Assembly: GCF_000161795.2 (NCBI RefSeq)
Contig: NZ_CP006882.1
Span: 1,984,001 to 2,048,000, forward strand
Reading direction: 5' to 3'
Length of the DNA stretch: 64,000 bases
From: Synechococcus sp. WH 8109
GTDB taxonomy: Bacteria; Cyanobacteriota; Cyanobacteriia; PCC-6307; Cyanobiaceae
Shown: positions 42,507-51,558 of the stretch, in pieces
How positions within the stretch are numbered: position 1 is the first letter of the stretch
Layout of the letters: each line of letters starts with the position of its first letter
Made by a program: the position numbers and the translations under genes
Notes under the pieces: generated by a model
The model's input: the letters and a program-made list of their open reading frames with translations, nothing else
Told to the model about the DNA's origin: nothing
Database searches by the model: none

Positions 42507-44233
42507 GGCTGAACCAACCAATGCACCGCATAAGGCTCTAGCGAATGGGACTGATGTGGTTCGAACACATGACCGCTCAGAGAATCGGCCCAGGGCTTGT
42601 TCAGATCACCGCCCAGTCCACTAAGGCGAAAGCTGAGGCGGGCTGCCGTGATGTTGTGGACAGCCACCAGCGTTTCCCCCCCGCGAGAGCGCCGCAGGAT
42701 GACGCAATCGCTCCGGTCCGCGCTCAACACCGTCATCGGGGCATCCGGGTGCAAGGCCGAGTGAACAGCCCGTTCGGCCAGAGCCCGCCGCAACACTGGC
42801 AGCAGCGCGGAGACATCTGAATCGGGATCCGCCAGGCGGCGCTCCAGGGCCTGGGCCGTGAACTGGGGCCGATTCAGATCCCGACGATGGCCCGTGCGAC
42901 GAAAGCGAGTCAGATCATTGGGAGCCGCCAACAACGCCGGCAGATAGAAGGCGGGGACCCCTGGCAAGGCCAGGATCAACAGTTGGGTGAGCAGGAACCG
43001 CTCCCGTTGGAGATACGTGGGATCAATCCCCCCATCTGCCATGGCACTCCACCAACTGATGTTGATTTCGTAAGGAACTTCGTCGCCGGAACTCAACATC
43101 CTGTGGCTGACCAGTCCACCCCGTTGCTCACAACCGATCAACAGCTGCAGCAAGCGCTTCTGGGGCATCAGGCCCTCCAACGGCCGTAAACCGATGCCGT
43201 CATGACAGGCGGTGAAATTGAGCAACCCCGTTTGCGGTGGCAAGTCGGGCCAACGACTCAGCCAGGCATTGAGTAGATCAGCCCGACCACTGACGCTGGC
43301 TTCCAACAGCAAGGGCGGCAGGGGAAAGTTGTAAGCGAGATGCGCTTCATCACCGCTTCTCAGATAGGAGAGGTTTTCTTGCTCAGGAACGTTGGTCTCG
43401 GTGACCACAACGCAATCGGGTCCCACCTGATCGAGCAGCAAACGCAGCACCCGAACCAATTGATGGGCCTGCGGGAGATGAATGCATGAGGTGTGGGGTT
43501 CTTTCCAGACAAAACCCACGGCATCCAGACGGATCCAACGCACCCCATGCCGGGCCATGCGCTGCATCAGCCGGGCAAAGCCCAGCAGCACCTCCGCACT
43601 GCGCCAGTTGAGATCAACTTGATCGGGGCCAAAGGTGGTCCAGACCTGACGCGCGCCAACGGGGCCCCTCAATTGCGTGAACAGATTGGAACTGCGCGGA
43701 CGAACAACATCCGCCCAGCAGGGATCAGGGGCTGCCTCCAGCACACAGGAGCGGCCGGGCCGCTCATCGCGCATGAACTGCTGCACCCAGGGGTGAGAGG
43801 CCGACACGTGATTGAGAACGAGATCCGCCATCAACCATCGGCCCTCGGCCAGGGCAGCGAGGTCGCTCCAATCGCCGAAACGCTGCTCAAGCTTTGTGTG
43901 GCTAGCCACCGCAAAACCACCATCACTGGTGGATTGCAGAAACGGCAGCACATGAATCACCGCTGCGAAGGGCTGCAGATGGCGATTCACAAACGTCTTC
44001 AACGCCTGAAGCCCAGGAACACCCTCCTCACCAATGGTGTCGGCGTAGGTGATCAAGACCACATCACGACCGTCCCAGCGATCGATGTGTTCTGCCATAT
44101 CGCCATCTCCTGACGATTGGCTCAAGATCTGCAGCAATTGCGACGACAACTCCTTGCCATCCCCGGAAGAATCATTCGGGTAGATATCGCCAAGCAGGGT
44201 CCGCAGCGTCTCGTCGCGCGGGGGCTGCATCAC
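42503..44233 (-). CDS. GH13 sucrose-phosphorylase-like enzyme (possible glucosylglycerate phosphorylase)
   Basis: A 576-residue glycoside hydrolase family 13 protein of the sucrose phosphorylase branch (GH13_18 type). Catalytic residues are the nucleophile Asp237 (WIRLDAVGFVWK), acid/base Glu279 (VVVTETNVPEQEN) and transition-state Asp345 (TACHDGIGLRPLEG). It is longer than typical sucrose phosphorylases (about 500), with an extra N-terminal part before residue 50. GH13_18 includes characterised glucosylglycerate phosphorylases. Because it overlaps a GpgP-type phosphatase and faces gpgS, phosphorolysis of glucosylglycerate is more likely than of sucrose. That preference is inference from context. 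Confidence 0.78.
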   Translation of the reverse strand: MMQPPRDETLRTLLGDIYPNDSSGDGKELSSQLLQILSQSSGDGDMAEHIDRWDGRDVVLITYADTIGEEGVPGLQALKTFVNRHLQPFAAVIHVLPFLQSTSDGGFAVASHTKLEQRFGDWSDLAALAEGRWLMADLVLNHVSASHPWVQQFMRDERPGRSCVLEAAPDPCWADVVRPRSSNLFTQLRGPVGARQVWTTFGPDQVDLNWRSAEVLLGFARLMQRMARHGVRWIRLDAVGFVWKEPHTSCIHLPQAHQLVRVLRLLLDQVGPDCVVVTETNVPEQENLSYLRSGDEAHLAYNFPLPPLLLEASVSGRADLLNAWLSRWPDLPPQTGLLNFTACHDGIGLRPLEGLMPQKRLLQLLIGCEQRGGLVSHRMLSSGDEVPYEINISWWSAMADGGIDPTYLQRERFLLTQLLILALPGVPAFYLPALLAAPNDLTRFRRTGHRRDLNRPQFTAQALERRLADPDSDVSALLPVLRRALAERAVHSALHPDAPMTVLSADRSDCVILRRSRGGETLVAVHNITAARLSFRLSGLGGDLNKPWADSLSGHVFEPHQSHSLEPYAVHWLVQP

Positions 44234-44299
44234 CTTCCTCCTCCAGACCCTTCAGGTATGGGGCAGGTCTCTGACCTCTGTTGTTGCATCGAACACCAC

Positions 44300-45550
44300 A
44301 TGGATTTTCAGCAGGGCCTGATCAGCACCGTCCATGACTACAGCTTGGGCAATCTCGATGCGGTTGCCTTCAACCATGAGCTGAGTCAGCGACCCACAAC
44401 CCTGCTGATCCCCTGCCTGATGGAGGAATTCAGCCGCCCGGCCCTCGGCCTCATTCGAGACACACTTTCGAGCCTGAAGGGGCTCAACGAGCTGGTGGTG
44501 GCGTTGGCGGCCACAAGCGCCGAGGACGTCAAAGCCGCAGAAAAATTTTTTGAAGGGATGCCCTTCCCCGTTCGGGTGCACTGGACCAACGGCCCCGCCG
44601 TCCGGGAGTTGCTCGAATCCGTCGGCGAACTGGGGCTCGACGTGACCGGACCACCGGGCAAGGGCTGGGCCGTCTGGCAGGGACTAGGGGTGGCGTGCCA
44701 GAACGCTGAGGTAGTTGGCCTGTTCGATGCCGACATCAGAACCTTTGGATCCGCGTATCCAGAGCGCATGCTCCGCCCCCTGCTGGATCGGTCCCACGGC
44801 ATTGCCTACGTGAAGGCGTTCTACAGCCGCCTTTCCCTCGAAAACCAAGCTCTTCAGGGCCGAGCCACCCGTCTGTTTGTTGGCCCACTGCTGGCCAGCC
44901 TGGAGCAGGTTTTCGGGCCTTTGCCCTACCTGTCGTACCTGCAATCATTCCGCTATCCCCTGGCTGGTGAATTCGCCTTCACCACCGATTTGGCGATGAA
45001 TCTACGCATCCCATCGGACTGGGGGCTGGAGGTGGGCCTGCTGTCTGAGGTGTATCGCCATGTGGCCTCCAGCCGAATTGCTCAAGTGGACCTGGGGTTG
45101 TTCGACCACAAACACAAGGAGCTGGGTCAGCAACCCAGCGAAGGCCTGCAGCGGATGGCGGGCGAAATTTTCGGAACAGTGTTGCGTGGCCTGATGGAAC
45201 ACGAAGGTTGCGTGATGTCGATGGATCAACTGCCGACACTTGAAGTGCTGTACCGGCGGGTTGGCGAGGATCGTGTGCGGCAATTCGGCCTTGATTCAGC
45301 CATCAATCGGTTGCCTTACGACCGCCATGGCGAAGAACTAGCGGTTCAAAACTTCGCCGGCCTACTGCGCCCCGGCCTGGCCAAACTGATGCAGGCGCCG
45401 ATTGCACATCAGCTGCCGAGCTGGTCGCGACTGCGCAGTTGCAATTCAGCCCTTCAAGCTGATCTGGCGGCAGCAGGACAGGCAGATCGCACATCCCTGA
45501 AACGGCCGAATCACAACCCGCAACGCATCACCTCAAAGCTCGCTGCTTAA
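44300..45550 (+). CDS. gpgS: Glucosyl-3-phosphoglycerate synthase
   Basis: A GT-A glycosyltransferase (GT81 type) that joins glucose from a nucleotide sugar to 3-phosphoglycerate, the first step to the compatible solute glucosylglycerate. It is 416 residues from ATG 44300. The metal-binding DAD motif is at 143-145 (VVGLFDADIRTFG), and the donor-site segment PPGKGWAVWQGL precedes it. GEFAFTTDLAMNLRIPSDWG and the later VDLGLFDHKHKEL are typical of this family. A longer upstream reading to 44117 would overlap the divergent GH13 gene and is rejected. The 66 bases between the two genes must hold both promoters. Confidence 0.9.
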   Translation: MDFQQGLISTVHDYSLGNLDAVAFNHELSQRPTTLLIPCLMEEFSRPALGLIRDTLSSLKGLNELVVALAATSAEDVKAAEKFFEGMPFPVRVHWTNGPAVRELLESVGELGLDVTGPPGKGWAVWQGLGVACQNAEVVGLFDADIRTFGSAYPERMLRPLLDRSHGIAYVKAFYSRLSLENQALQGRATRLFVGPLLASLEQVFGPLPYLSYLQSFRYPLAGEFAFTTDLAMNLRIPSDWGLEVGLLSEVYRHVASSRIAQVDLGLFDHKHKELGQQPSEGLQRMAGEIFGTVLRGLMEHEGCVMSMDQLPTLEVLYRRVGEDRVRQFGLDSAINRLPYDRHGEELAVQNFAGLLRPGLAKLMQAPIAHQLPSWSRLRSCNSALQADLAAAGQADRTSLKRPNHNPQRITSKLAA

Positions 45551-45567
45551 AACCAACGCATTGAGCC

Positions 45568-45699
45568 TCAGCCCAGCTGGTCCCGCTGCCGCATCACCCA
45601 AACTGTTGCAGCGCGCTGGGAATGCCATTCCTGAAGCAATTGCTTGGCCAACACCTGCAGCTGCTGTGGATCGATTGTTGATTCGATCGCGCGATTCAT
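45568..45699 (-). CDS. Possible 43-residue small protein
   Basis: A short frame on the minus strand, convergent with gpgS. It begins MNRAIESTIDPQQLQVLAKQ, a regular amphipathic helix, then continues through EWHSQRAATVWVMRQRDQLG. The helical pattern and codon use look like coding sequence. No family recognised. Confidence 0.5.
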   Translation of the reverse strand: MNRAIESTIDPQQLQVLAKQLLQEWHSQRAATVWVMRQRDQLG

Positions 45700-46015
45700 C
45701 CGCTCAACATCGAATTAATGAGTGACACTCAAACCGATCACTTCTGCCATCTTGCAATCTCCAAGATTGACGAAGTAATCATGCAAAAGGCAGCGAAAAA
45801 GAATTGTTTCAGCCGAAACGAAAGAAGCACGATGTGCGATCTTCAAAAAGCTAACGGGCGCCTACCGCTCAAGGCCCAGAGAAAAATCGTGACGACCGAT
45901 ACACAATCGGCCAACTCTGTATCAACTCATCTGTATCAAATCTAAAGGCGTGCTGATTCGGTGACCAATCAAACACTCCTCTTGTCTTAAGACCACGAGA
46001 TTGGCATCATTCCAG
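45700..46015. other. AT-richer intergenic stretch with direct repeat
   Basis: About 316 bases clearly lower in GC than the neighbours. A 75-residue plus-strand frame (45718-45945) is present, but its composition does not look like a conserved protein. A 9-base direct repeat CTGTATCAA occurs at 45917-45925 and 45931-45939, about 80 bases before the DUF1830 gene, and could be a regulator site. Confidence 0.4.
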
Positions 46016-46270
46016 ATGCTCAAGATGATTGAGTGTGTTTACCACAACGACACCACCAGAATGGTGATCGTGAAATGCATTGGTGCTGATCACTTCTACC
46101 GAGAGAAGGTGGTGATGCCCACAGAGGTCTTTTGGTTCCAAGCCCCCGAGGATGCACGACTGGAAATATGGAAGATGTCGATGACAGGGCAGATGCTGCA
46201 CGTGCGTGCCGACGTGAGCGACTACGCCATGAATGAAGAGCCTGCAACAGAATCCATCTGGGCCAGCTGA
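46016..46270 (+). CDS. DUF1830 family protein
   Basis: An 84-residue cyanobacterial protein matching the DUF1830 pattern: IECVYHNDTTRMVIVKCIG, then FYREKVVMPTEVFWFQAPED and ARLEIWKMS. The family is small, beta-rich and without known activity. The start is ATG 46016 (MLKMIE) or ATG 46025. A TTG at 46001 would add five residues. It is convergent with urtE and may belong to the nitrogen-related surroundings only by position. Confidence 0.8.
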   Translation: MLKMIECVYHNDTTRMVIVKCIGADHFYREKVVMPTEVFWFQAPEDARLEIWKMSMTGQMLHVRADVSDYAMNEEPATESIWAS

Positions 46271-46303
46271 ACCGACCCAGGAGAAGCCAACAACAGTAAA
46301 GCT

Positions 46304-47014
46304 CTAAACGCTCAGGAACTGATCAACAACCGTCTGACTGAGTTCACTGGTTGAGCCACTGGCAACAATGCCGCCACGTTGCATGGCGTAGTAACGATCA
46401 GCCTGGCGAACGAAGTGGAGATGTTGTTCCACCAGCAGAACCCCGATCCCGGTGTTGGCGATGATCCGCCGAACAGCCGCTTCAATGTCCTGAACAATGT
46501 TGGGCTGAATGCCCTCAGTGGGCTCATCCAACAGCAGCAACTTTGGCTTGCCAAGCAACGCACGGGCGATGGCCAGTTGTTGTTGCTGTCCCCCACTCAG
46601 ATCACCGCCCTTACGCGGTAGAAACTCCTGAAGGATCGGAAACAGCTCATACACGAATGGATCAATGTGGCGATGCCGCGCCAATCCACCCGGCAACGCC
46701 TCCATCCCCAAAAGCAAGTTTTCTTCCACCGTGAGCTGGGGGATGATCTCGCGACCTTGCGGCACATAACCAATCCCAGCCCGAGCCCGCTGATGCGGAG
46801 CCTGACGATCCAATTGAGCACCGTCGAACGCCATGGTTCCGGAGCGGGGGCGCAACAGACCGATCAGCGATTTCAACAGGGTGGTTTTACCCACACCATT
46901 GCGGCCGATCAGACAAACCATCTCTCCGGACTTCACGCTGAGATCAACATCCCGAAGAATGTGACTTTCACCGTAAAACGTGTTGAGGCCTTGGATCTCC
47001 AACAGGTTCGTCAT
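46304..47014 (-). CDS. urtE: Urea ABC transporter ATPase UrtE
   Basis: The second ATPase of the high-affinity urea importer, of the LivF type. It is 236 residues. Walker A is GRNGVGKTTLLKSL, the signature is LSGGQQQQLAIARAL, and Walker B is LLLLDEPTEGIQPNIV. The family phrase FYGESHILRDVDLSVKSGEM opens the domain. ATG 47014 overlaps the urtD stop (ATGA). Last gene of the urtABCDE operon. Confidence 0.95.
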   Translation of the reverse strand: MTNLLEIQGLNTFYGESHILRDVDLSVKSGEMVCLIGRNGVGKTTLLKSLIGLLRPRSGTMAFDGAQLDRQAPHQRARAGIGYVPQGREIIPQLTVEENLLLGMEALPGGLARHRHIDPFVYELFPILQEFLPRKGGDLSGGQQQQLAIARALLGKPKLLLLDEPTEGIQPNIVQDIEAAVRRIIANTGIGVLLVEQHLHFVRQADRYYAMQRGGIVASGSTSELSQTVVDQFLSV

Positions 47015-47766
47015 TGGTTCTCCTCCTCAGTGGTGCCGAGATAAACCTCAATCACCCGGGGATCGGCCTGCACCTGATCCATCGTGCCCTCACAGAGAAC
47101 ATGGCCTTGGTGCAGCACCGTCACCGGACTTTCAAGTCGCCGAATGAATTCCATGTCGTGCTCAATCACCAGCACGGTGTGATCACCGGCCAACGACTTG
47201 AGCAGATCCGCCGTCAGATCGGTCTCCTCGTCCGTGAGCCCAGCCACCGGCTCGTCCACCAGCAACAGGTCGGGATCTTGACCCACAAGCATGGCGATCT
47301 CAAGCCACTGTTTCTGGCCATGGGACAACGACCCAGCAGCCCAATCGGCACGGTTCTGCAGATTGACGATGCTCATCAAGTGATGAACACGGTCGCGCTG
47401 CTGCCCATTCAGGCCCCCCACCAGCAATGACCAGGGCTGCTTCGGCTGGCTCACGGCCAGAGCCAAGTTCTCCTGAACGGTGAGCTTCTCAAAAACACGA
47501 GGGCTCTGAAACTTGCGGCCGATGCCGCAGCGCGCGATGCGGTGCTCGCGCGTTCCCACCAGAGAGCGTCCCTTGAACACGACATCACCCTCAGTAGGAG
47601 CAGTCTTGCCGGTGATCACATCGAGGAAGGTGGTCTTACCAGCGCCATTCGGGCCGATGACCGCGCGCAACTCCCCTGGCTGAAGACTGAGGTTCAGATC
47701 GCGGAGCGCCAAAAAGCCATCAAAACTGACGGTGATTTGGCGCAATTCCAATAAAGCCGAACTCAT
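47011..47766 (-). CDS. urtD: Urea ABC transporter ATPase UrtD
   Basis: The first ATPase of the urea importer, of the LivG type. It is 251 residues. Walker A is GPNGAGKTTFLDVITGK, the signature is LSHGQKQWLEIAM, and Walker B is LLLVDEPVAGLTDEETD. It overlaps urtC upstream and urtE downstream by four bases each, as in a coupled operon. The LSHGQKQWLEI form of the signature is typical of UrtD proteins. Confidence 0.95.
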   Translation of the reverse strand: MSSALLELRQITVSFDGFLALRDLNLSLQPGELRAVIGPNGAGKTTFLDVITGKTAPTEGDVVFKGRSLVGTREHRIARCGIGRKFQSPRVFEKLTVQENLALAVSQPKQPWSLLVGGLNGQQRDRVHHLMSIVNLQNRADWAAGSLSHGQKQWLEIAMLVGQDPDLLLVDEPVAGLTDEETDLTADLLKSLAGDHTVLVIEHDMEFIRRLESPVTVLHQGHVLCEGTMDQVQADPRVIEVYLGTTEEENQ

Positions 47767-48890
47767 GATTGAACCTCTTCCTGACCTTCAAGATCGAGAC
47801 GTGGATAGGTCTCACTCCGACGGGAAATGCCGAATCGGTTGAGCCAATTGCGAGGGCCATCACCTCGGAACCAACCAATGACGCCCTCAGGCAAGGCGGT
47901 CACCACAAGGATGAACAGGCCCCCTTGGATGAACAGCCAGCCCTGGGGGAGCGCTTCGCTCACCAAACTCTTGGCGTAGTTGATGACCACGGCGCCAAGA
48001 ATGGCTCCCACAAGCGTGCCTCGACCACCCACCGCAACCCAGATCACCATCTCAATTGAGAAGGGAACTGTCATGTACTGCGGCGAAACAATTCCCGACT
48101 GAACGGTGTAGAGCGCACCACCGATTCCTGCCAAACCACCAGCGATAGCGAAGACGATCGTCTTAAACAGAGTTGGGTTGTAACCCGCAAAGCGCAGCCG
48201 GGGTTCGTCATCGCGAATGGCTATCAACACATCACCGAACCGGCCCCGCACCACCCAGCGCAGAAACAGCCAGGCCAGGATCACCACAACAGAGGTCAAC
48301 CAGAAGAAACCCCGCTGCATCTCGGGGGAGCCCACCATCTGACCGAACAACTGGGTCACATCGGTTTTAAGACCGTTGGTGCCATTAATCAGCTTCTGCT
48401 GTCCGTTGAAGAAATTGAAGAAAACGAGCAGGGCGGCCTGGGTGAGGATCGAGAAGTAGACCCCCTTGATCCGGTTGCGAAACACCAGGTTGCCGAGCAC
48501 AGCGGCCAGGACGGCTGGTACCAGCCAAATCGCCACCAGGGTGAACAACGGGGAATGGAACGGCTCCCAGAAAGCGGGCAACCGATTCACGCCATAGAGG
48601 CCGAAGAACTCGGGAATGCCGTTGGGAAGATCACCCGAGCTGTTGAGCTGCAGGTACATGGCTGCCACGTAGCCGCCAAGGGCAAAAAAGATGCCCTGGC
48701 CGAGGCTGAGCAGACCGGTGAAGCCCCAGATCAAGTCGATGCCCAGGGCAACGATCGCCAGGGAGAGAAAGCGACCCAACAAATTCAGCCGAAACACCGG
48801 CAGAACAGAAGGCGCAGCAACGATGGCCGCAACGATCACCACCCAAAGGATGATCAAAGGCCAACGGCGTTGTTGAAATGCTTGGAACAT
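47763..48890 (-). CDS. urtC: Urea ABC transporter permease UrtC
   Basis: A LivM-type membrane subunit of the urea importer, 375 residues with about ten hydrophobic segments. Family features are LGIDLIWGFTGLLSLGQGIF near residue 50-70 and the cytoplasmic coupling region LIAIRDDEPRLRFAGYNPTL, followed by GALYTVQSGIVSPQYMTVPF. It begins four bases after the urtB stop and overlaps urtD. Confidence 0.95.
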   Translation of the reverse strand: MFQAFQQRRWPLIILWVVIVAAIVAAPSVLPVFRLNLLGRFLSLAIVALGIDLIWGFTGLLSLGQGIFFALGGYVAAMYLQLNSSGDLPNGIPEFFGLYGVNRLPAFWEPFHSPLFTLVAIWLVPAVLAAVLGNLVFRNRIKGVYFSILTQAALLVFFNFFNGQQKLINGTNGLKTDVTQLFGQMVGSPEMQRGFFWLTSVVVILAWLFLRWVVRGRFGDVLIAIRDDEPRLRFAGYNPTLFKTIVFAIAGGLAGIGGALYTVQSGIVSPQYMTVPFSIEMVIWVAVGGRGTLVGAILGAVVINYAKSLVSEALPQGWLFIQGGLFILVVTALPEGVIGWFRGDGPRNWLNRFGISRRSETYPRLDLEGQEEVQS

Positions 48891-48894
48891 CAGA

Positions 48895-50049
48895 TCAAGC
48901 CTCCACCATGCGTCCCTTCTGCGGGAACAGACCCGCGGGACGGAATTGAAGGAACACCACGATCAGAGCGAACACCATCACTTGAGCCATGCTCGTGGTG
49001 GCAAAGAAATTCACCGCACCGGCCAGAGGAGCCGGCATGTCAGGCCAAATCGTCAGCAGGCGGCCGGCGCCGATCAGGTCGGTGAGCAGGCCGATGGCGA
49101 AGGAGGCGAGCACGGTGCCCAACAGGTTTCCGACGCCACCGAGCACCACCACCATGAAGCAGCCCACGATGTAAGACCCGCCCACATTGGGGCCCACCGA
49201 ACCCAGCAGGGAAACAGCAACCCCCGCCACCCCGGCCAAACCGGAGCCGATGCCGAAGGTGAGCACATCAACGGTGTCGGTGGGGATGCCAAGGCAATCA
49301 CTCATCGAACGGTTCTGGGTCACGGCACGAATGCGCATGCCCCACACGCTTTTGTTGAGGAACCACGTCACCCCAACCACAGCAACGATCGTGATCACGA
49401 TGATCACCAGACGCGGCACAGGGAAGGTGATGTCCATGAATTCGATCCCACCACGCATCCATTTGGGCGCCGTCACATCCACGTTGCGGGAGGTGGCTCG
49501 GGCGATACGACTGATTTGTGAGGCCAGGCCACCCGCCAGCAGCACGCCTCCCAGGGCTGAAACAGCCCAACTTCCCGCACGCACCAAGCGTGCTCGAGGC
49601 CCCGCCAAGAGAGAGGAGGGAAGCACCAGCGGTAGGCCAAAGCCCATCACCAGCGCCAGGATCAGGCCGGCGGCGTGGGCCAGGGGAACACTGCGCACAA
49701 ACTGCTGCAAAATCAAACTGACACCCCAGGTCGCTAACAACGTCTCCAACGGACTTCCGTAAAGACGTCGAATCACTGTGCGTTCTAAGAGGATGCCAAC
49801 AACTCCACTGACGACAAACGCCAAAGGAATTGCTACTAATACATAGAGGCTGTAAATTGGCTGAAAAGTAGGAAGCTTAAACACCATTTGCACCACATAA
49901 GTGGTGTAAGCACCGAGCATAATTAACTCACCATGGGCAAGATTAATCACGCCCATCAAACCAAAAACGATGGCCAATCCAAGAGCCGCCATCATCAGCA
50001 CTGAGCCGATTGCGACACCATTAAAAAGGCTTTCTAGCAGCAGTTGCAC
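48895..50049 (-). CDS. urtB: Urea ABC transporter permease UrtB
   Basis: A LivH-type membrane subunit, about 384 residues from GTG 50049 (MQLLLESLFNGVAIGSVLMM). An in-frame TTG at 50076 exists but abuts the T tract of a hairpin, so the GTG is preferred. Family features are FGLMGVINLAHGELIMLGAY, the coupling segment MRIRAVTQNRSMSDCLGIPT, and GSGLAGVAGVAVSLLGSVGP. A central insertion of about 60 residues (HAAGLILALVMGFGLPLVLP to PKWMRGG) is usual for UrtB. It lies about 100 bases after urtA, behind a hairpin. Confidence 0.93.
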   Translation of the reverse strand: MQLLLESLFNGVAIGSVLMMAALGLAIVFGLMGVINLAHGELIMLGAYTTYVVQMVFKLPTFQPIYSLYVLVAIPLAFVVSGVVGILLERTVIRRLYGSPLETLLATWGVSLILQQFVRSVPLAHAAGLILALVMGFGLPLVLPSSLLAGPRARLVRAGSWAVSALGGVLLAGGLASQISRIARATSRNVDVTAPKWMRGGIEFMDITFPVPRLVIIVITIVAVVGVTWFLNKSVWGMRIRAVTQNRSMSDCLGIPTDTVDVLTFGIGSGLAGVAGVAVSLLGSVGPNVGGSYIVGCFMVVVLGGVGNLLGTVLASFAIGLLTDLIGAGRLLTIWPDMPAPLAGAVNFFATTSMAQVMVFALIVVFLQFRPAGLFPQKGRMVEA

Positions 50050-50077
50050 GAGCTGAATTGAAGAGCAAAAAGGCAAG

Positions 50078-50109
50078 AAGGGAGGAGCCCGTTACCGAAC
50101 CCCTCCCTT
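50078..50109 (-). terminator. Attenuating hairpin between urtA and urtB
   Basis: Perfect 8-base inverted repeat (AAGGGAGG/CCTCCCTT) with a 16-base loop. In the transcribed direction it is followed by CTTGCCTTTTTGC. It is the right kind of structure to reduce transcription into urtBCDE, so that the binding protein UrtA is made in excess. Confidence 0.6.
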
Positions 50110-50146
50110 GAATCACAAGAAAATCAAAATGTCTGAGATTCAGACA

Positions 50147-51439
50147 TCAGAGCTTGTACTTGCCACCTTTTGAGGCATCAGTCCAATCACAAGCGAAACC
50201 TTTGGAATCAGGGTGAATTTGATTCCAGGCCTGGGGTGCAATCGGGCCATCGGTGGACTCGAGAATGTCGAACTGACCATCTTTGGTGATCTGACCAATG
50301 CGCACGGTCTGAGACAGGTGGTGATTCGGCATCACCTTCACAGGACCTTGGGGAGCATCAAACTCGATGCCCACCAGAGCTTCACGCACCTTGTTGTCGT
50401 CAAAGCTGTTGGCTTTTTCGACAGCAGCCTTCCACAGGTAAACCATGTTGTATGCCGACTCCTGGGGGTCAGCGACCTGACGATCAGCGCCGTACTTGGC
50501 TTTGAAATCAGCCGCGAACTTCTTGGAGGCTGGGGTGTCAATCGACATCATGTAGTTCCAAGCGCCGTAATGGCCTTCAAGGAACTCAGCTCCAATCGTG
50601 CTGATTTCTTCTTCTGCGATGGAGTAGTTCATCACGTAGTAGCCATTGGCTGGTGTGATGCCGGCATCCTGAATCTGCTTGAAGAAAGCAACGTTTTGGT
50701 CGCCATTCAAGGTGTTGATGATCACGCCACCATCAGGAAGCGCCTTCTTGATTTTGGCGATGATTGGAGCAACTTCTGTATTGCCGAGGGGTAGGTAGTC
50801 CTCACCAACAACGGTGCCGCCAAGTTGTGCAACTTGGGATTTGGTAATCGTGTTCGAAGTACGCGGGAACACGTAGTCGGAACCAACCAGGAAGAAGGGC
50901 TTGCCAGCGGCAGGCGACTTCTCAAACATGAATTTGGTTGCCGGCTCCGACTGCTGGTTCGGAGTTGCACCCGTATAGAAGATGTTGTTGGAACACTCCT
51001 GAGCCTCGTACTGAATCGGGTAGTAGAGGAAAGCGTCCTTCGATTCATAAACCGGAAGCATTGCCTTCCGGCTAGCTGAGGTCCAACCACCGAAGACGAC
51101 GGGAACTTGGTCCTGGTCGATCAGCTTCTTGGACTTCTCAGCGAAGGTGGGCCAATCGGATGCACCATCTTCGACGATGTATTCGATTTTGTACTTCTTG
51201 CCGTCAACCTCAACACCACCTGCGGCATTGATCTCATCGATCGCCATTTTCTCAGTGTCCACCAGGGTGGACTCGGAGATGGCCATGGTGCCGGTCAGCG
51301 AGTGCAGGATGCCAACGGTGACGCTGTCGTCGTACTCAACGTTGGAAGCCTTGTCGCCACCACCACAGGCGGTCACGGCAAGACCCAGCGATGCCGCTGC
51401 CATGCCAGCAAACAGACGCTTGGAAAGAGGGGTGCTCAT
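50147..51439 (-). CDS. urtA: Urea ABC transporter substrate-binding protein UrtA
   Basis: The periplasmic urea-binding lipoprotein, 430 residues from ATG 51439. The signal peptide is MSTPLSKRLFAGMAAASLGL with lipobox AVTAC, so the mature protein starts at a lipidated cysteine. The family opening is SVTVGILHSLTGTMAISEST. Further segments are VPVVFGGWTSASRKAMLPVY, FYTGATPNQQSEPA and the C-terminal ILESTDGPIAPQAWNQ. The GTG at 51454 would only add five residues. First gene of the urt operon, close to ureG. Confidence 0.95.
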   Translation of the reverse strand: MSTPLSKRLFAGMAAASLGLAVTACGGGDKASNVEYDDSVTVGILHSLTGTMAISESTLVDTEKMAIDEINAAGGVEVDGKKYKIEYIVEDGASDWPTFAEKSKKLIDQDQVPVVFGGWTSASRKAMLPVYESKDAFLYYPIQYEAQECSNNIFYTGATPNQQSEPATKFMFEKSPAAGKPFFLVGSDYVFPRTSNTITKSQVAQLGGTVVGEDYLPLGNTEVAPIIAKIKKALPDGGVIINTLNGDQNVAFFKQIQDAGITPANGYYVMNYSIAEEEISTIGAEFLEGHYGAWNYMMSIDTPASKKFAADFKAKYGADRQVADPQESAYNMVYLWKAAVEKANSFDDNKVREALVGIEFDAPQGPVKVMPNHHLSQTVRIGQITKDGQFDILESTDGPIAPQAWNQIHPDSKGFACDWTDASKGGKYKL

Positions 51440-51558
51440 GAAATGAAGGGGCACTTAAAAGCTTGGACGCGTGAAACGTCCTGAAATCTGACCATCGCCA
51501 CTGGAGCGAATTCAAAATGTCACAACGGGAACACTTTTGACTCCAAAAGCTTGTGTTT

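Noticed and set aside
45718-45945. 75-residue plus-strand frame in the AT-rich patch
   Set aside because: Lacks hydrophobic periodicity or conserved-looking segments and sits in a region of odd composition; kept only as part of the intergenic entry.
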